Origin: Thermoplasmata archaeon
Lineage (GTDB): Archaea > Thermoplasmatota > Thermoplasmata > Methanomassiliicoccales > Methanomethylophilaceae
Reading direction: 5' to 3'
Assembly: GCA_015063125.1 (NCBI GenBank)
Contig: SUTB01000002.1
Coordinates: forward strand, 152,720-216,719
Length of the DNA stretch: 64,000 nt
A program made the translations under genes and the position numbers. The notes under the pieces are model-generated. The model did no database searches and was not told the origin of the DNA. It worked only from the letters and a program-made list of their open reading frames with translations. This document shows positions 17,099 through 26,451 of the stretch, piece by piece. Position 1 is the first letter of the stretch. Each line of letters opens with the position of its first letter.

Positions 17099-18163
17099 TT
17101 GAGTAGAACGTTGTTCACGGTCGGCCCCGTACATGTGGAGCAATCGACCCTTCAGGCTATGACAAAACCTATGATCACACACCGCTGCAAGGAGTACAAG
17201 GAGCTCCACGCAGGGATCGTTGAGAAGATTCAGAAGGCTCTCAACACCGATATGGACGTGTTCCTTGTCGGAGGATCCGCCACGGTGATGCTGGAGGCAG
17301 CCATCAGGAACGGCGTTAACAGCAACTCCCTCGGACTGACGAACGGTTCGTTCGGTAACAGGTCCATCGAGCTCGGGGAGCTCAACGGCAAGAACGTGAC
17401 CAAGGTCCAGGTCCCTTGGGGGCAGGCCATGAAGCCAGAGCACATCGCCGGCAAGGTCACAAAGGACATCGAGGCCGTCCACTGGGTGAGCAACGAGTCC
17501 TCCACAGGAGTGTTCAGCGACTCCCTCGCCCTTACCAAGGAGATCAAGGCCCAGAACCCCGATGCGCTCACGATGATCGATGCGGTCACATCCGCATTCG
17601 CCATGGACCTCAAGGTGAAGGACCTTGACGCTGATTCCATCGTCTTCGGAACCCAGAAGGCCCTCGCCCTTCCCCCCGGACTCGCGATCATGCTTTGCTC
17701 GGAGAGGCTCCTGGAGAAGGCCAAGACCGTTCCCAACCGCGGATTCTACGGCGACCTATTGAAGATCAAGAAGCAGGCGGACGTCGACTATGCACTTACG
17801 ACTCCCCCTGTATCCCTCATGTACGCCCTCGACTACCAGCTGGACAAGGCTCTGGCAGAGGGCATGCAGAACAGGTATGCGAGGCACCAGGAGATGGCCG
17901 ACATGGTCAGGAACTGGGCCGACAAGAAACTGCACGGAGTCTTCCCCGAGAAGGGATACCAGTCCAATTCGATCGGTGTCCTCAACAAGGGCGATATGGA
18001 CTTCGATGCTTTCAGTTCCAAGCTGAAGGCCAAGGGATACGAGATATCCAACGGCTACGGCGATGTCAAGGAGACCACATTCAGGATCGGGCACATGGGA
18101 GACACCACGCCCGCTATGGTGAAGGAGCTCCTGTCCGTAATGGACGAGGTATTGGAGGAATGA
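17099..18163 (+). CDS. Serine-pyruvate / alanine-glyoxylate type aminotransferase
   Basis: A 354-residue class V aminotransferase. The start MSRTLFTVGPVHVEQSTLQAM shows the family TVGPV motif, followed by HRCKEYKELH, a GGSATVMLEAAI segment and the pyridoxal Lys in FGTQKALALPPG. Such enzymes interconvert serine, alanine, glycine and glyoxylate, or in methanogens make serine from phosphohydroxypyruvate. Its stop codon overlaps the start region of serA, so it probably acts in the serine pathway with it. The start is a TTG at 17099, with GCGAGGG upstream; no ATG in this frame precedes the homology. Confidence 0.88.
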   Translation: MSRTLFTVGPVHVEQSTLQAMTKPMITHRCKEYKELHAGIVEKIQKALNTDMDVFLVGGSATVMLEAAIRNGVNSNSLGLTNGSFGNRSIELGELNGKNVTKVQVPWGQAMKPEHIAGKVTKDIEAVHWVSNESSTGVFSDSLALTKEIKAQNPDALTMIDAVTSAFAMDLKVKDLDADSIVFGTQKALALPPGLAIMLCSERLLEKAKTVPNRGFYGDLLKIKKQADVDYALTTPPVSLMYALDYQLDKALAEGMQNRYARHQEMADMVRNWADKKLHGVFPEKGYQSNSIGVLNKGDMDFDAFSSKLKAKGYEISNGYGDVKETTFRIGHMGDTTPAMVKELLSVMDEVLEE

Positions 18164-18165
18164 AG

Positions 18166-19746
18166 ATGACAACGAAGATTCTGGTATCGGACCCCCTGGA
18201 TGCAGAGGGTCTCGAGATCCTCAAGAACTCCGGTTTCCCCGTCGACGAGGTCTCCGGACTCACAGAGGATGAGCTTTGCGCGAAGATCGGCGATTACGAT
18301 GCTCTGATCATCAGGTCGGGCACCAAGGTGACCAGCAAGGTCATCGACGCAGGCAAGAAGCTGCGCGTCATCGGACGTGCCGGAGTAGGTGTGGACAACA
18401 TTGACGTCCCCTACGCCACCGACAAGGGAATCCTCGTCATGAACACCCCCTCGGCGAACATCCTGTCCGCAGCGGAGCACTCCTGCGCTATGCTCCTGGC
18501 AGTAGCAAGGAACATCCCCTTCGCACACGAGTCCATGCACAAGGGCGAGTGGAAGAGATCCAAGTACACCGGTGTCGAGCTCAACGGAAAGGTGCTCGGA
18601 ATCATCGGAGTGGGACGCGTCGGCGGAGAGGTCGCGAAGCGCATGAAGGCCTTCAACATGACCATGATCGGATACGATCCCTTCCTGCCCAAGGAGGTCG
18701 CGGACTCCCTCGGAGTCAGGCTGACAACCCTGGAAGAGGTCATCACCAAGGCCGATTTCATGACCATCCACACACCTCTTCTCCCCGAGACGAGGAACAT
18801 GATCTCGCTCCCCCAGTTCAAGATGATGAAGCCCAACGCGAGGATCGCCAACGTGGCCCGCGGAGGAATCGTCAACGAGGACGATCTGTACACGGCTCTG
18901 AAGGAGAAGATCATCGCAGGCGCCGCATTCGATGTGTGGTGCAACGAGCCCCTCACGGACGACGAGAAGAAGCTCCTGGAGCTGGACAACCTCGTCACCA
19001 CACCCCACCTGGGAGCATCCACGGTGGAGGCACAGCTGAGGGTCGCAGTCGAGGTCGCTGAGCATGTCATCATGTACCTCAGGGACGGAATCGTATCCAA
19101 CGCCATCAACGCACCCCGCGGATCTCTGGACAAGGAGACCGAACCTTACATCCCCCTGGTCAAGAACATGGGATCCATCATTCAGCAGATCATCGGCAAC
19201 AACCCGCTCAACAAGCTGGAGATCTCATACTGCGGCAACCTTGCCGAGAAGCAGACCAAGATGCTCACAGTCAATGCGATCATCGGATACCTCGAGGGCA
19301 TCATTGGAACCGCCAACATCATCAACGCTTTGCCCGTGGCGAAATCCAAGGGAATAGAGGTCATCGAAGGCACGAAGGATGCTTCCAAGGACTACTCCAG
19401 CATCGTGGAGATGAAGTTCACATACAACGGCATCACACGCTCTCTGAGGGGAACCGTCATCGGAGGAACACCCAAGCTCATCGGAATCGACGAGTTCATC
19501 ACCGACATCACGCTGGCCGACAGGATGATCATCCTCAAGTACAAGGACACCCCCGGTGTCATCGGAACAGTCGGAAATGCCATCGGAGAGCTTGGAATCA
19601 ACATCGCTCTCATGGCCGTCGGAAGGAATGCTGGAAAGGCCACAATGTTCCTGACCATGGACCAGGACGTCCCCGAGAACGTCGTCAAGGCTCTCGGAGA
19701 GAAGGTCGGAGTCGAGGAGATCAAGTACATCGAGCTCGGACAGTGA
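18166..19746 (+). CDS. serA: D-3-phosphoglycerate dehydrogenase with ACT domain
   Basis: A 526-residue enzyme that oxidises 3-phosphoglycerate, the first step of serine synthesis. Residues 147-153 form the NAD-binding GVGRVGG motif, RGGIVNEDDL holds the catalytic Arg, and TTPHLGAST the catalytic His. An intervening domain (about 315-450) and a C-terminal ACT domain (from about 455, LKYKDTPGVIGTVGNAIGE) are present, so feedback by serine is likely. The ATG at 18166 has GGAGG seven bases upstream; the ATG at 18160 is too close to that site. The gene overlaps functionally with the aminotransferase before it. Confidence 0.95.
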   Translation: MTTKILVSDPLDAEGLEILKNSGFPVDEVSGLTEDELCAKIGDYDALIIRSGTKVTSKVIDAGKKLRVIGRAGVGVDNIDVPYATDKGILVMNTPSANILSAAEHSCAMLLAVARNIPFAHESMHKGEWKRSKYTGVELNGKVLGIIGVGRVGGEVAKRMKAFNMTMIGYDPFLPKEVADSLGVRLTTLEEVITKADFMTIHTPLLPETRNMISLPQFKMMKPNARIANVARGGIVNEDDLYTALKEKIIAGAAFDVWCNEPLTDDEKKLLELDNLVTTPHLGASTVEAQLRVAVEVAEHVIMYLRDGIVSNAINAPRGSLDKETEPYIPLVKNMGSIIQQIIGNNPLNKLEISYCGNLAEKQTKMLTVNAIIGYLEGIIGTANIINALPVAKSKGIEVIEGTKDASKDYSSIVEMKFTYNGITRSLRGTVIGGTPKLIGIDEFITDITLADRMIILKYKDTPGVIGTVGNAIGELGINIALMAVGRNAGKATMFLTMDQDVPENVVKALGEKVGVEEIKYIELGQ

Positions 19747-19750
19747 TACC

Positions 19751-20146
19751 ATGAGCATAGTCACCGTAGACGATCTGACCCTGGCCATCAAGAACAGCAT
19801 CGACGACTCCCACGCCATGGTGGAGGAGCAGGCATACGAGCTCGCCCACCATGTGCTCAACTTCTTCGGATACTCCGATAGGATCATCGACAACGTCCTG
19901 GAGCCTGAGGACCGTGATGCGTTCTATATGCTGGAGGACGGAGGGATCCTCACCACCGAGAGGGAGGAGACCACCCTGTACGACGGAAGGGAGTGGAGGA
20001 TCCACTACTGGCTGTTCAAGAGGGACAAGATCGCGGATCTGATGGTCAACTCCAGGAGGAGGGAGAAGTCCACCGGTGACGAGGAGTTCACCTACGCCGA
20101 CCTTCCGGACGACGTCTGGCAGAGAGGCGGCGAAGAGGACGAGTGA
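19751..20146 (+). CDS. Small acidic protein, DUF6015-like
   Basis: A 131-residue soluble protein with helical N-terminal half (EEQAYELAHHVLNFFGY) and a C-terminal part resembling a winged helix (EREETTLYDGREWRIHYWLFKRD), ending in an acidic tail. I believe it corresponds to DUF6015, a family seen in Thermoplasmata-related archaea, but the assignment rests on memory of the pattern. It lies four bases behind serA and its stop overlaps the start of the helicase gene by one base, pointing to co-expression with the helicase. Confidence 0.65.
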   Translation: MSIVTVDDLTLAIKNSIDDSHAMVEEQAYELAHHVLNFFGYSDRIIDNVLEPEDRDAFYMLEDGGILTTEREETTLYDGREWRIHYWLFKRDKIADLMVNSRRREKSTGDEEFTYADLPDDVWQRGGEEDE

Positions 20147-22029
20147 TGGATTACTTCCCCTACGAGTACCGCGCCGGTCAGAAGGAGCTAGTCGAATTCA
20201 TTGACCGCACGGTACGCGATCGCAGGTGTGCGGTCATAGAGGCGGGGACCGGAACCGGAAAGACGGTCACATCGCTGTGCGGGGTCCTGGGCTACACCAG
20301 GGAGCACGGCATGAAGGTCATCTACCTGACCAGGACCAAATCCCAGCAGAAGCAGGTCATCAGGGAATCAGCCGCCATAGGCGGGGACATCATATGCGTG
20401 GCGATGCAGGGCCGTTCGGCAGCATCATGCCCGATGATGAGGGACGATCCAGATCTGGCCTCAGGCAATGCCGAGGAGATCTCCAAGCTCTGCTCGGAGT
20501 ACAAGAAAAAGAAGAACGGCATCTGCCACTGCAAGTATTTCTCGAACATCGAGGTGACCGATGTTGAACAATGGGTGGACGTCATCAGGAGGGAGCACCC
20601 TGAACCGGAGAGATTTGCCCAGATGTGCGAGGATGCCGAGGTCTGCCCCTATGAGCTGATGAAGCTCCTCCTGCCTTACGCCGATGTGATAGCCGTTCCG
20701 TACCCATTCATCTTCATGCCTATGATCCTGGACCGTTTCGTGGAGTGGGCAGGTGTTCCTCTGTCGCAGATGGTCCTGATAGTCGACGAGGCCCATAACC
20801 TTCCGGATTACCTGAGGGACGTCCAGACATTCGAATATTCTGAATACGCCATGGATCTGGCCGCCAAGGAGGCGAAGGACCATGGGGACTTCGAGCTCCA
20901 GGAGGGCATCACCGTGACCGATCTGGTCGCGGTGCTGAAGGAGATACTGGCCCATGCACAGAAGGAATATCTCATAGATGATGACGGGATGCTCCCGCCA
21001 TACTATCTGGAGGACGAGCTCATGTCCCGTCTGGGAGTCAGCTCGGTCACTATATCCCGCATGTGCAAGGCCATGGAGGAGATCGGCGACGGCATCATGG
21101 AGAAGAAGAAGGAGCGCAGGAAGCTTCCGCGTTCCTACATCCATTCGATGTCCAGATTCATACGCGCTTGGATAGACGGGGATGAGGACAACTATGTGAG
21201 GCTGATCGTCAAGGAAGGGGATAATCCGCTCTTCCAGGCATACTGCATGGATCCCTCAGGCGCTGCCGGACCATTGATAGACTGCTTCTCGTCCATACAC
21301 ATGTCGGGTACGCTCCAGCCTCTGGACGCATACATCTCTGAACTAGGTCTGGACAGGGTAAACAAGCTCTGTTTGGACGGTATATTCCCCAAGGAGAACC
21401 TCCTCACCCTGTACACGGACAAGGTGTCCATGAAGTATGAGGAGAGGGAGATCCCGGAGAACTACAACACTCTCATGGAGATGATAGTGGAATGCGTCAA
21501 CGCTGTCAGGGTCAACACATCCGTGTTCTTCCCGTCCTATTCGTTCATGGACAAGATGGTGGACGACGGTCTTGTACAGAACCTCCGGAGGGATGTGGTC
21601 TATGAGCAGAGGGGTATGTCGCAACCGGAGCTCATGAACGTCTTCGAGAACTTCAAGACGTCTCAGGGAAGCGTCCTGTTCTGTGTGACCGGAGGGAGGA
21701 TCAGCGAAGGTCTGGACTTCCCGGACAAGGCCTTGGAGATGGTGATCATGATAGGCATCCCCTATCCAAAGCCTACTGCCAAGATGCGTGCCATGCGCAG
21801 GTATTACGACATCAGGTTCGGCAACGGCCTGCGGTACACCAACACGATCCCCACCGTCAGGAAGATGAGGCAGTCCATCGGCAGGCTGATAAGATCGGAG
21901 ACGGACAGGGGCGTCGCGGTCATCCTGGACCGCAGGATAGCAGGCCTCAAGGACATCCAGGCGGAGCTAAGCCAGGACATACCGTCGAATATAAGGGAGT
22001 TCTTCGGCTATTCGAAGTACGATCTCTGA
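20146..22029 (+). CDS. XPD/Rad3-type DNA helicase with iron-sulfur domain
   Basis: A 627-residue superfamily 2 helicase that unwinds DNA 5' to 3' in repair. Walker A AGTGTGKT is at residues 33-40 and the DEAH box (IVDEAHNLP) near residue 212. Between them lie the cysteines of the 4Fe-4S domain (QGRSAASCP, SKLCSEYKK, GICHCKYF, EDAEVCPYE). The C-terminal RecA domain ends in the motif VI segment RQSIGRLIRSETDRG. Archaeal XPD is a nucleotide-excision-repair helicase homologue whose role in archaea is not fully settled. The ATG overlaps the stop of the preceding gene by one base. Confidence 0.93.
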   Translation: MDYFPYEYRAGQKELVEFIDRTVRDRRCAVIEAGTGTGKTVTSLCGVLGYTREHGMKVIYLTRTKSQQKQVIRESAAIGGDIICVAMQGRSAASCPMMRDDPDLASGNAEEISKLCSEYKKKKNGICHCKYFSNIEVTDVEQWVDVIRREHPEPERFAQMCEDAEVCPYELMKLLLPYADVIAVPYPFIFMPMILDRFVEWAGVPLSQMVLIVDEAHNLPDYLRDVQTFEYSEYAMDLAAKEAKDHGDFELQEGITVTDLVAVLKEILAHAQKEYLIDDDGMLPPYYLEDELMSRLGVSSVTISRMCKAMEEIGDGIMEKKKERRKLPRSYIHSMSRFIRAWIDGDEDNYVRLIVKEGDNPLFQAYCMDPSGAAGPLIDCFSSIHMSGTLQPLDAYISELGLDRVNKLCLDGIFPKENLLTLYTDKVSMKYEEREIPENYNTLMEMIVECVNAVRVNTSVFFPSYSFMDKMVDDGLVQNLRRDVVYEQRGMSQPELMNVFENFKTSQGSVLFCVTGGRISEGLDFPDKALEMVIMIGIPYPKPTAKMRAMRRYYDIRFGNGLRYTNTIPTVRKMRQSIGRLIRSETDRGVAVILDRRIAGLKDIQAELSQDIPSNIREFFGYSKYDL

Positions 22030-22086
22030 CAGGCTACGGTCAGATCATCCAATACGATTATTTACTGAACAATCTTAACCCGGGGC

Positions 22087-22368
22087 ATGGAGATAACCGT
22101 AGAACCCGATGTGGAGCAGATGATCAAGGAAGCAGGATGCGATTACCGCGTCTGCACAGCATGCCTAGGTCCTGCACTTGTACCTACCTCGGTAAAAGGC
22201 CCCAAGGAATCAGACATCAAGATCAAGATCGGGGACAACACGCTTTACATCTCCATGTACGTCGCACGTTACATCTCCAGAGTCACAATGGACATGCTGT
22301 ACGATGATGACGAGATCGATTCCTGTCCAGCGTTCCCGGAGAGGTTCCACAACAAGTATTATCACTGA
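22087..22368 (+). CDS. Small cysteine-containing protein, function unknown
   Basis: A 93-residue acidic protein with a CDYRVCTACLGP segment near the N-terminus and a further Cys in SCPAFPERFHNKYYH. The spacing C-x4-C-x2-C suggests metal binding or an Fe-S site. I recognise no family. The start ATG lies close to a TATA-like ATTATTTACTG, so the message may be leaderless. The 3' end overlaps the convergent ThiI-like gene by seven bases. Confidence 0.6.
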   Translation: MEITVEPDVEQMIKEAGCDYRVCTACLGPALVPTSVKGPKESDIKIKIGDNTLYISMYVARYISRVTMDMLYDDDEIDSCPAFPERFHNKYYH

Positions 22369-22988
22369 ACAAGGACAGCCTTCTCAGCGCATTCGTGCGC
22401 GAGGGAATCGATGTCTATCTTGGCGCTCATGGACGCCACCTTGTCCGGAGAAGCTTCGGTTATAGGCCTGATGGGCACTATCTTGCAGCCGTCGGTCGGT
22501 CTTATGGAGATCTCGTAAGTGCCTATCTCCTTGGCCACCGCCTCTATCTCCAGTTTGTCAAGCCCGATGAGCGGCCTGGCTACGGGGAAATCGAGCCCTG
22601 TGTTCTCCGACCTGATGTTCTTCAGGGTCTGGGAAGCTACCTGGCCCAGGGAGTCTCCCATGATTATCCCTGATGCTCCGAGCTTCTTCGCCAGTTCCCT
22701 GGCGGTCCTCTGCATGACACGTTTGCACAGTACGCACTGGTAGTGCGGATCGCAGTTCTCGTTGATGATCGTCTGATTCCTTCCGTGCTCAGCAACGTAC
22801 AGAGGAAACTCTTTCCCGGTGACCTCCCTGAGACGCTGGGCTATGTCCTTGACGACCTCGATGGAGCGGTCGTCGGTGTACGGACGGTTGTCCATGTGGA
22901 GAAGAATGACATCCGCACCGCGTTTGCTCATGAGGTAGGATGCTACGGGAGAATCGATCCCGTTGGACATCAGTGCTACTAGCTTCAT
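22362..22988 (-). CDS. ThiI-like PP-loop sulfurtransferase without THUMP domain
   Basis: A 208-residue stand-alone PP-loop ATPase. It matches the adenylating domain of tRNA 4-thiouridine synthetase ThiI: the PP-loop SNGIDSPVASYLM at residues 8-20 (Asn where the usual motif is SGGxDS), a CxxC in QCVLCKRVMQRTA and the strongly diagnostic MGDSLGQVASQTLKN. Full ThiI proteins carry NFLD and THUMP domains for tRNA binding, which are absent here; the gene upstream is Csl4, so they are not encoded just before it. Role: probably tRNA thiolation or another sulfur transfer using a separate RNA-binding partner. Its ATG overlaps the Csl4 stop by one base. Confidence 0.82.
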   Translation of the reverse strand: MKLVALMSNGIDSPVASYLMSKRGADVILLHMDNRPYTDDRSIEVVKDIAQRLREVTGKEFPLYVAEHGRNQTIINENCDPHYQCVLCKRVMQRTARELAKKLGASGIIMGDSLGQVASQTLKNIRSENTGLDFPVARPLIGLDKLEIEAVAKEIGTYEISIRPTDGCKIVPIRPITEASPDKVASMSAKIDIDSLAHECAEKAVLVQ

Positions 22989-23554
22989 CAGAGGTCCACG
23001 TCGCCATAGTCGTCGGCTAGTTTTCTGGGCATGGCGTACTTGCACTCGGGGCAGAAAAGTCCGTCGCCCTTCTTGCTCCTGACCATCTCGGTCTTGCACT
23101 TGCCGCACTGAGCCCTTATCACTCCAAGGTGATCATCCTTGGTGGTAAGCTGGAGAGCGGGTTTGATGGCTGTGACCCTGGCCCTGATGAAGTCTCCCTT
23201 CCTGAGCTCCTTCGACACATCGTCGGTGTAGCCCTGGGAGATCTTGGACACGTGGATCGTAGCATAAGTGTCTCCGCCGAGCCTCCTCTGGACACCGTCC
23301 TTGACATAGACGTCGGCGGTGGCCATCGTGTTCCTGATGTCGCCCACGATACCGTAGACTATGTCTCCGACAGCAAGAACGTTGGGCGGGTTGGGGGAGA
23401 CAACCCTGACGACGCAGTTGTCGTCATCGAACTCGAGCTCCCCGATCTGTGAGGCGTAGATAACGCCGTCCTCTGCGAATGTTCCCTCTGCGGCCAGATA
23501 CTCCTCCTCTGAGGCAACTTCCTGTCCGGGGAAAACTAGATTGGAATCTGTCAT
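22988..23554 (-). CDS. csl4: Exosome complex RNA-binding protein Csl4
   Basis: A 188-residue cap subunit of the archaeal RNA exosome, which degrades and tails RNA in the 3'-5' direction. It has the N-terminal PGQEVASEEEYLAAEGTF segment, a central S1 domain (about residues 65-140) and a C-terminal zinc ribbon (CGKCKTEM and FCPECKYAMP). Csl4 recruits substrates and DnaG to the ring. It is the middle gene of a minus-strand operon with a METTL5-like methyltransferase upstream and a ThiI-like enzyme downstream. Confidence 0.93.
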   Translation of the reverse strand: MTDSNLVFPGQEVASEEEYLAAEGTFAEDGVIYASQIGELEFDDDNCVVRVVSPNPPNVLAVGDIVYGIVGDIRNTMATADVYVKDGVQRRLGGDTYATIHVSKISQGYTDDVSKELRKGDFIRARVTAIKPALQLTTKDDHLGVIRAQCGKCKTEMVRSKKGDGLFCPECKYAMPRKLADDYGDVDL

Positions 23555-23560
23555 GTGAAA

Positions 23561-24154
23561 TCACCTAATGTTGACGACCGCGACGTCAACCGTCTTCTTC
23601 GTCTTCTTATGGAATGAAAACGTATGAGGGATTTCGTACTTATAGATTTTATAATAAGTAATATGGCGACCCCTCTTCTCGCAGTACCCTTTGACGAAAT
23701 CCAGGGTCTCCGCCATGTGTATGGAGTAGACGCATTCCGAGAGCTTCATTGCCTTGTCGAGGAAGGCCCTGTCGGCGTTCCTGTTCTGGCAGCCGAACGG
23801 GGGATTCATGAACACCGTGTCTGCTCCCTCCTCCACATCCAGGATATCCGATTTGCGGAATTCCACGTCCGCTTCGAGATCCTCCCTGTTGGATTCAGCA
23901 ACCCTCAGGGCCGATTCAGAGATGTCGAAGCCGATGACCTGCGAAGCACCCAGAAGGTATGAGCCTATGGAGAACATCCCTGTGCCGCATCCCAGATCCA
24001 CGACCTTCAGGCCTTCGATGTCGCCTTTGCTGTAGGCGTCGAAGAGGATGTCCGAAGCTATTGTGGCCGGGGTCATGTACTGTTCCAAAGCCGGATCGGG
24101 ATCCTCGAAGTTCCTCACCCTCTGCAGGGTCATCTCTAGGTCCTTCTTCCTCAT
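23561..24154 (-). CDS. METTL5-like N6-adenine RNA methyltransferase
   Basis: A 197-residue class I methyltransferase. The SAM motif VVDLGCGTGMFSIGSYLLGA and the catalytic MNPPFGCQNRNADRAFLDKA segment identify the METTL5 / COG2263 family; eukaryotic METTL5 makes m6A in 18S rRNA. NPPF is the usual mark of adenine-N6 chemistry. The ATG at 24154 is preceded by GGGAG nine bases upstream and begins at the homology (RKKDLEMTLQRV); an upstream ATG at 24250 would add 32 unconserved residues. Six bases separate it from csl4. Confidence 0.86.
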   Translation of the reverse strand: MRKKDLEMTLQRVRNFEDPDPALEQYMTPATIASDILFDAYSKGDIEGLKVVDLGCGTGMFSIGSYLLGASQVIGFDISESALRVAESNREDLEADVEFRKSDILDVEEGADTVFMNPPFGCQNRNADRAFLDKAMKLSECVYSIHMAETLDFVKGYCEKRGRHITYYKIYKYEIPHTFSFHKKTKKTVDVAVVNIR

Positions 24155-24210
24155 TCCGTCATCTCCCGGCGGCATTCCCGCCGATTCCGATGTACGGTCT
24201 GCCCCTATAA

Positions 24211-25737
<1,527 letters not shown>

Positions 25738-25749
25738 TAAACTATTCAA

Positions 25750-25776
25750 GGTGCCTTCGGGCACCTCCCTTCTTTC
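25750..25776 (+). terminator. Terminator behind gdhA
   Basis: GGTGCC-TTCG-GGCACC hairpin (25750-25765) followed by a T-rich tract, 12 bases behind the gdhA stop. Confidence 0.8.
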
Positions 25777-26051
25777 ATAATTCCGTTGTTTTATCGAATC
25801 ATATCGAGTTAGGTCGATATCGCCAACTGTGTTATTCTGCCTCCTAAAAGCAATCAATAGGTCATATCATCCAACTATTGATCAGATTCATACATTGTTG
25901 AACTCTTTTCAGGTGTTGTTATTATATTGGAGGAGGATATTACACGTTTGCAAGTATGACCCGCAATGCGGGGAGTGGATGGCAGCTGGATGGGATGCGG
26001 ATAAAGAAGCGCTTGTCAGTTTGTACATTTACTGAATTCAATACCTTAACG
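25777..26051. other. Intergenic region between gdhA terminator and candidate RNA
   Basis: An AT-rich stretch with no convincing gene. A 68-codon open frame at 25829-26035 has no recognisable protein features and an amino acid make-up unlike its neighbours. Confidence 0.45.
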
Positions 26052-26059
26052 TTTAAATA
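26052..26059 (+). promoter_or_regulatory. TATA box ahead of candidate structured RNA
   Basis: TTTAAATA with a purine-rich flank lies about 27 bases upstream of 26080, where a strongly structured, non-coding stretch begins. Confidence 0.5.
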
Positions 26060-26079
26060 CAACGTAAAACTAATGACCT

Positions 26080-26235
26080 TTCAAGGATGTGCCTACTGGG
26101 TTAAGATGTCGAAAGTAGGTGTGTCTAACCCTAATAAACGATTTACCTAAGTCACGGAGGGATCCGTGGGTTGGGTTCCCCTAATATCTATCCGGGTTCG
26201 GAGAAATCCGAGCCCGGATCCCCTAAATTCTAAGA
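26080..26235 (+). ncRNA. Candidate structured non-coding RNA between gdhA and purH
   Basis: Three structures follow one another behind a TATA box. First, GCCTAC (26091-26096) pairs with GTAGGT (26115-26120) and GGGTTA (26098-26103) pairs with TAACCC (26126-26131), which together form an H-type pseudoknot. Second, CACGGA-GGGA-TCCGTG (26153-26168). Third, a 13-bp stem (26190-26202 with 26207-26219) capped by a GAAA tetraloop. No protein frame fits. I do not recognise SRP RNA, RNase P RNA, tRNA or a known riboswitch. It could be an independent small RNA or a long leader of purH. Confidence 0.5.
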
Positions 26236-26245
26236 AATTGTGTCC

Positions 26246-26277
26246 ACTAACATCATGCGTCACATTCGCGTGTTAGT
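26246..26277 (+). other. Hairpin downstream of candidate RNA
   Basis: ACTAACA (26246-26252) pairs with TGTTAGT (26271-26277), with an inner GCG/CGC pairing (26257-26259 with 26267-26269). It may be the 3' end of the upstream RNA. There is no T-run directly behind it. Confidence 0.4.
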
Positions 26278-26371
26278 ATTGCGGCATCCCGAGCACCTTT
26301 CTCCACCTCTCTAAAATGCCCTGATTTTCGCCTTGAAAAAAAAAACCTAAAACCTATCTCTCAGAGGCCTT

Positions 26372-26451
26372 GTAAACGATCCCCTTCGGACCTCGTTTGC
26401 CAACGGTTATAACTGATAACCTGTATTCTAAGATGCATACAGAGTATGCAT
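26372..26451 (+). promoter_or_regulatory. purH leader with three consecutive hairpins
   Basis: Stem 1 pairs GTAAACGA (26372-26379) with TCGTTTGC (26393-26400); stem 2 is GGTTAT-AACTG-ATAACC (26405-26421); stem 3 is ATGCATAC-AGA-GTATGCAT (26433-26451), whose 3' arm contains the purH start codon at 26446. TTATAAC inside stem 2 could also be read as a TATA box, in which case the message would begin near stem 3. Confidence 0.4.

Noticed and set aside
25829-26150. Two open frames of about 65 codons in the gdhA-purH gap
   Set aside because: Their composition is unlike the neighbours, no motif is visible, and the second one runs through the predicted pseudoknot region.
26080-26235. tRNA, SRP RNA, RNase P RNA or fluoride-type riboswitch
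   Set aside because: No GTTCGA-type T-loop with an acceptor stem, no SRP helix 8 signature, and no RNase P universal core sequence are visible.
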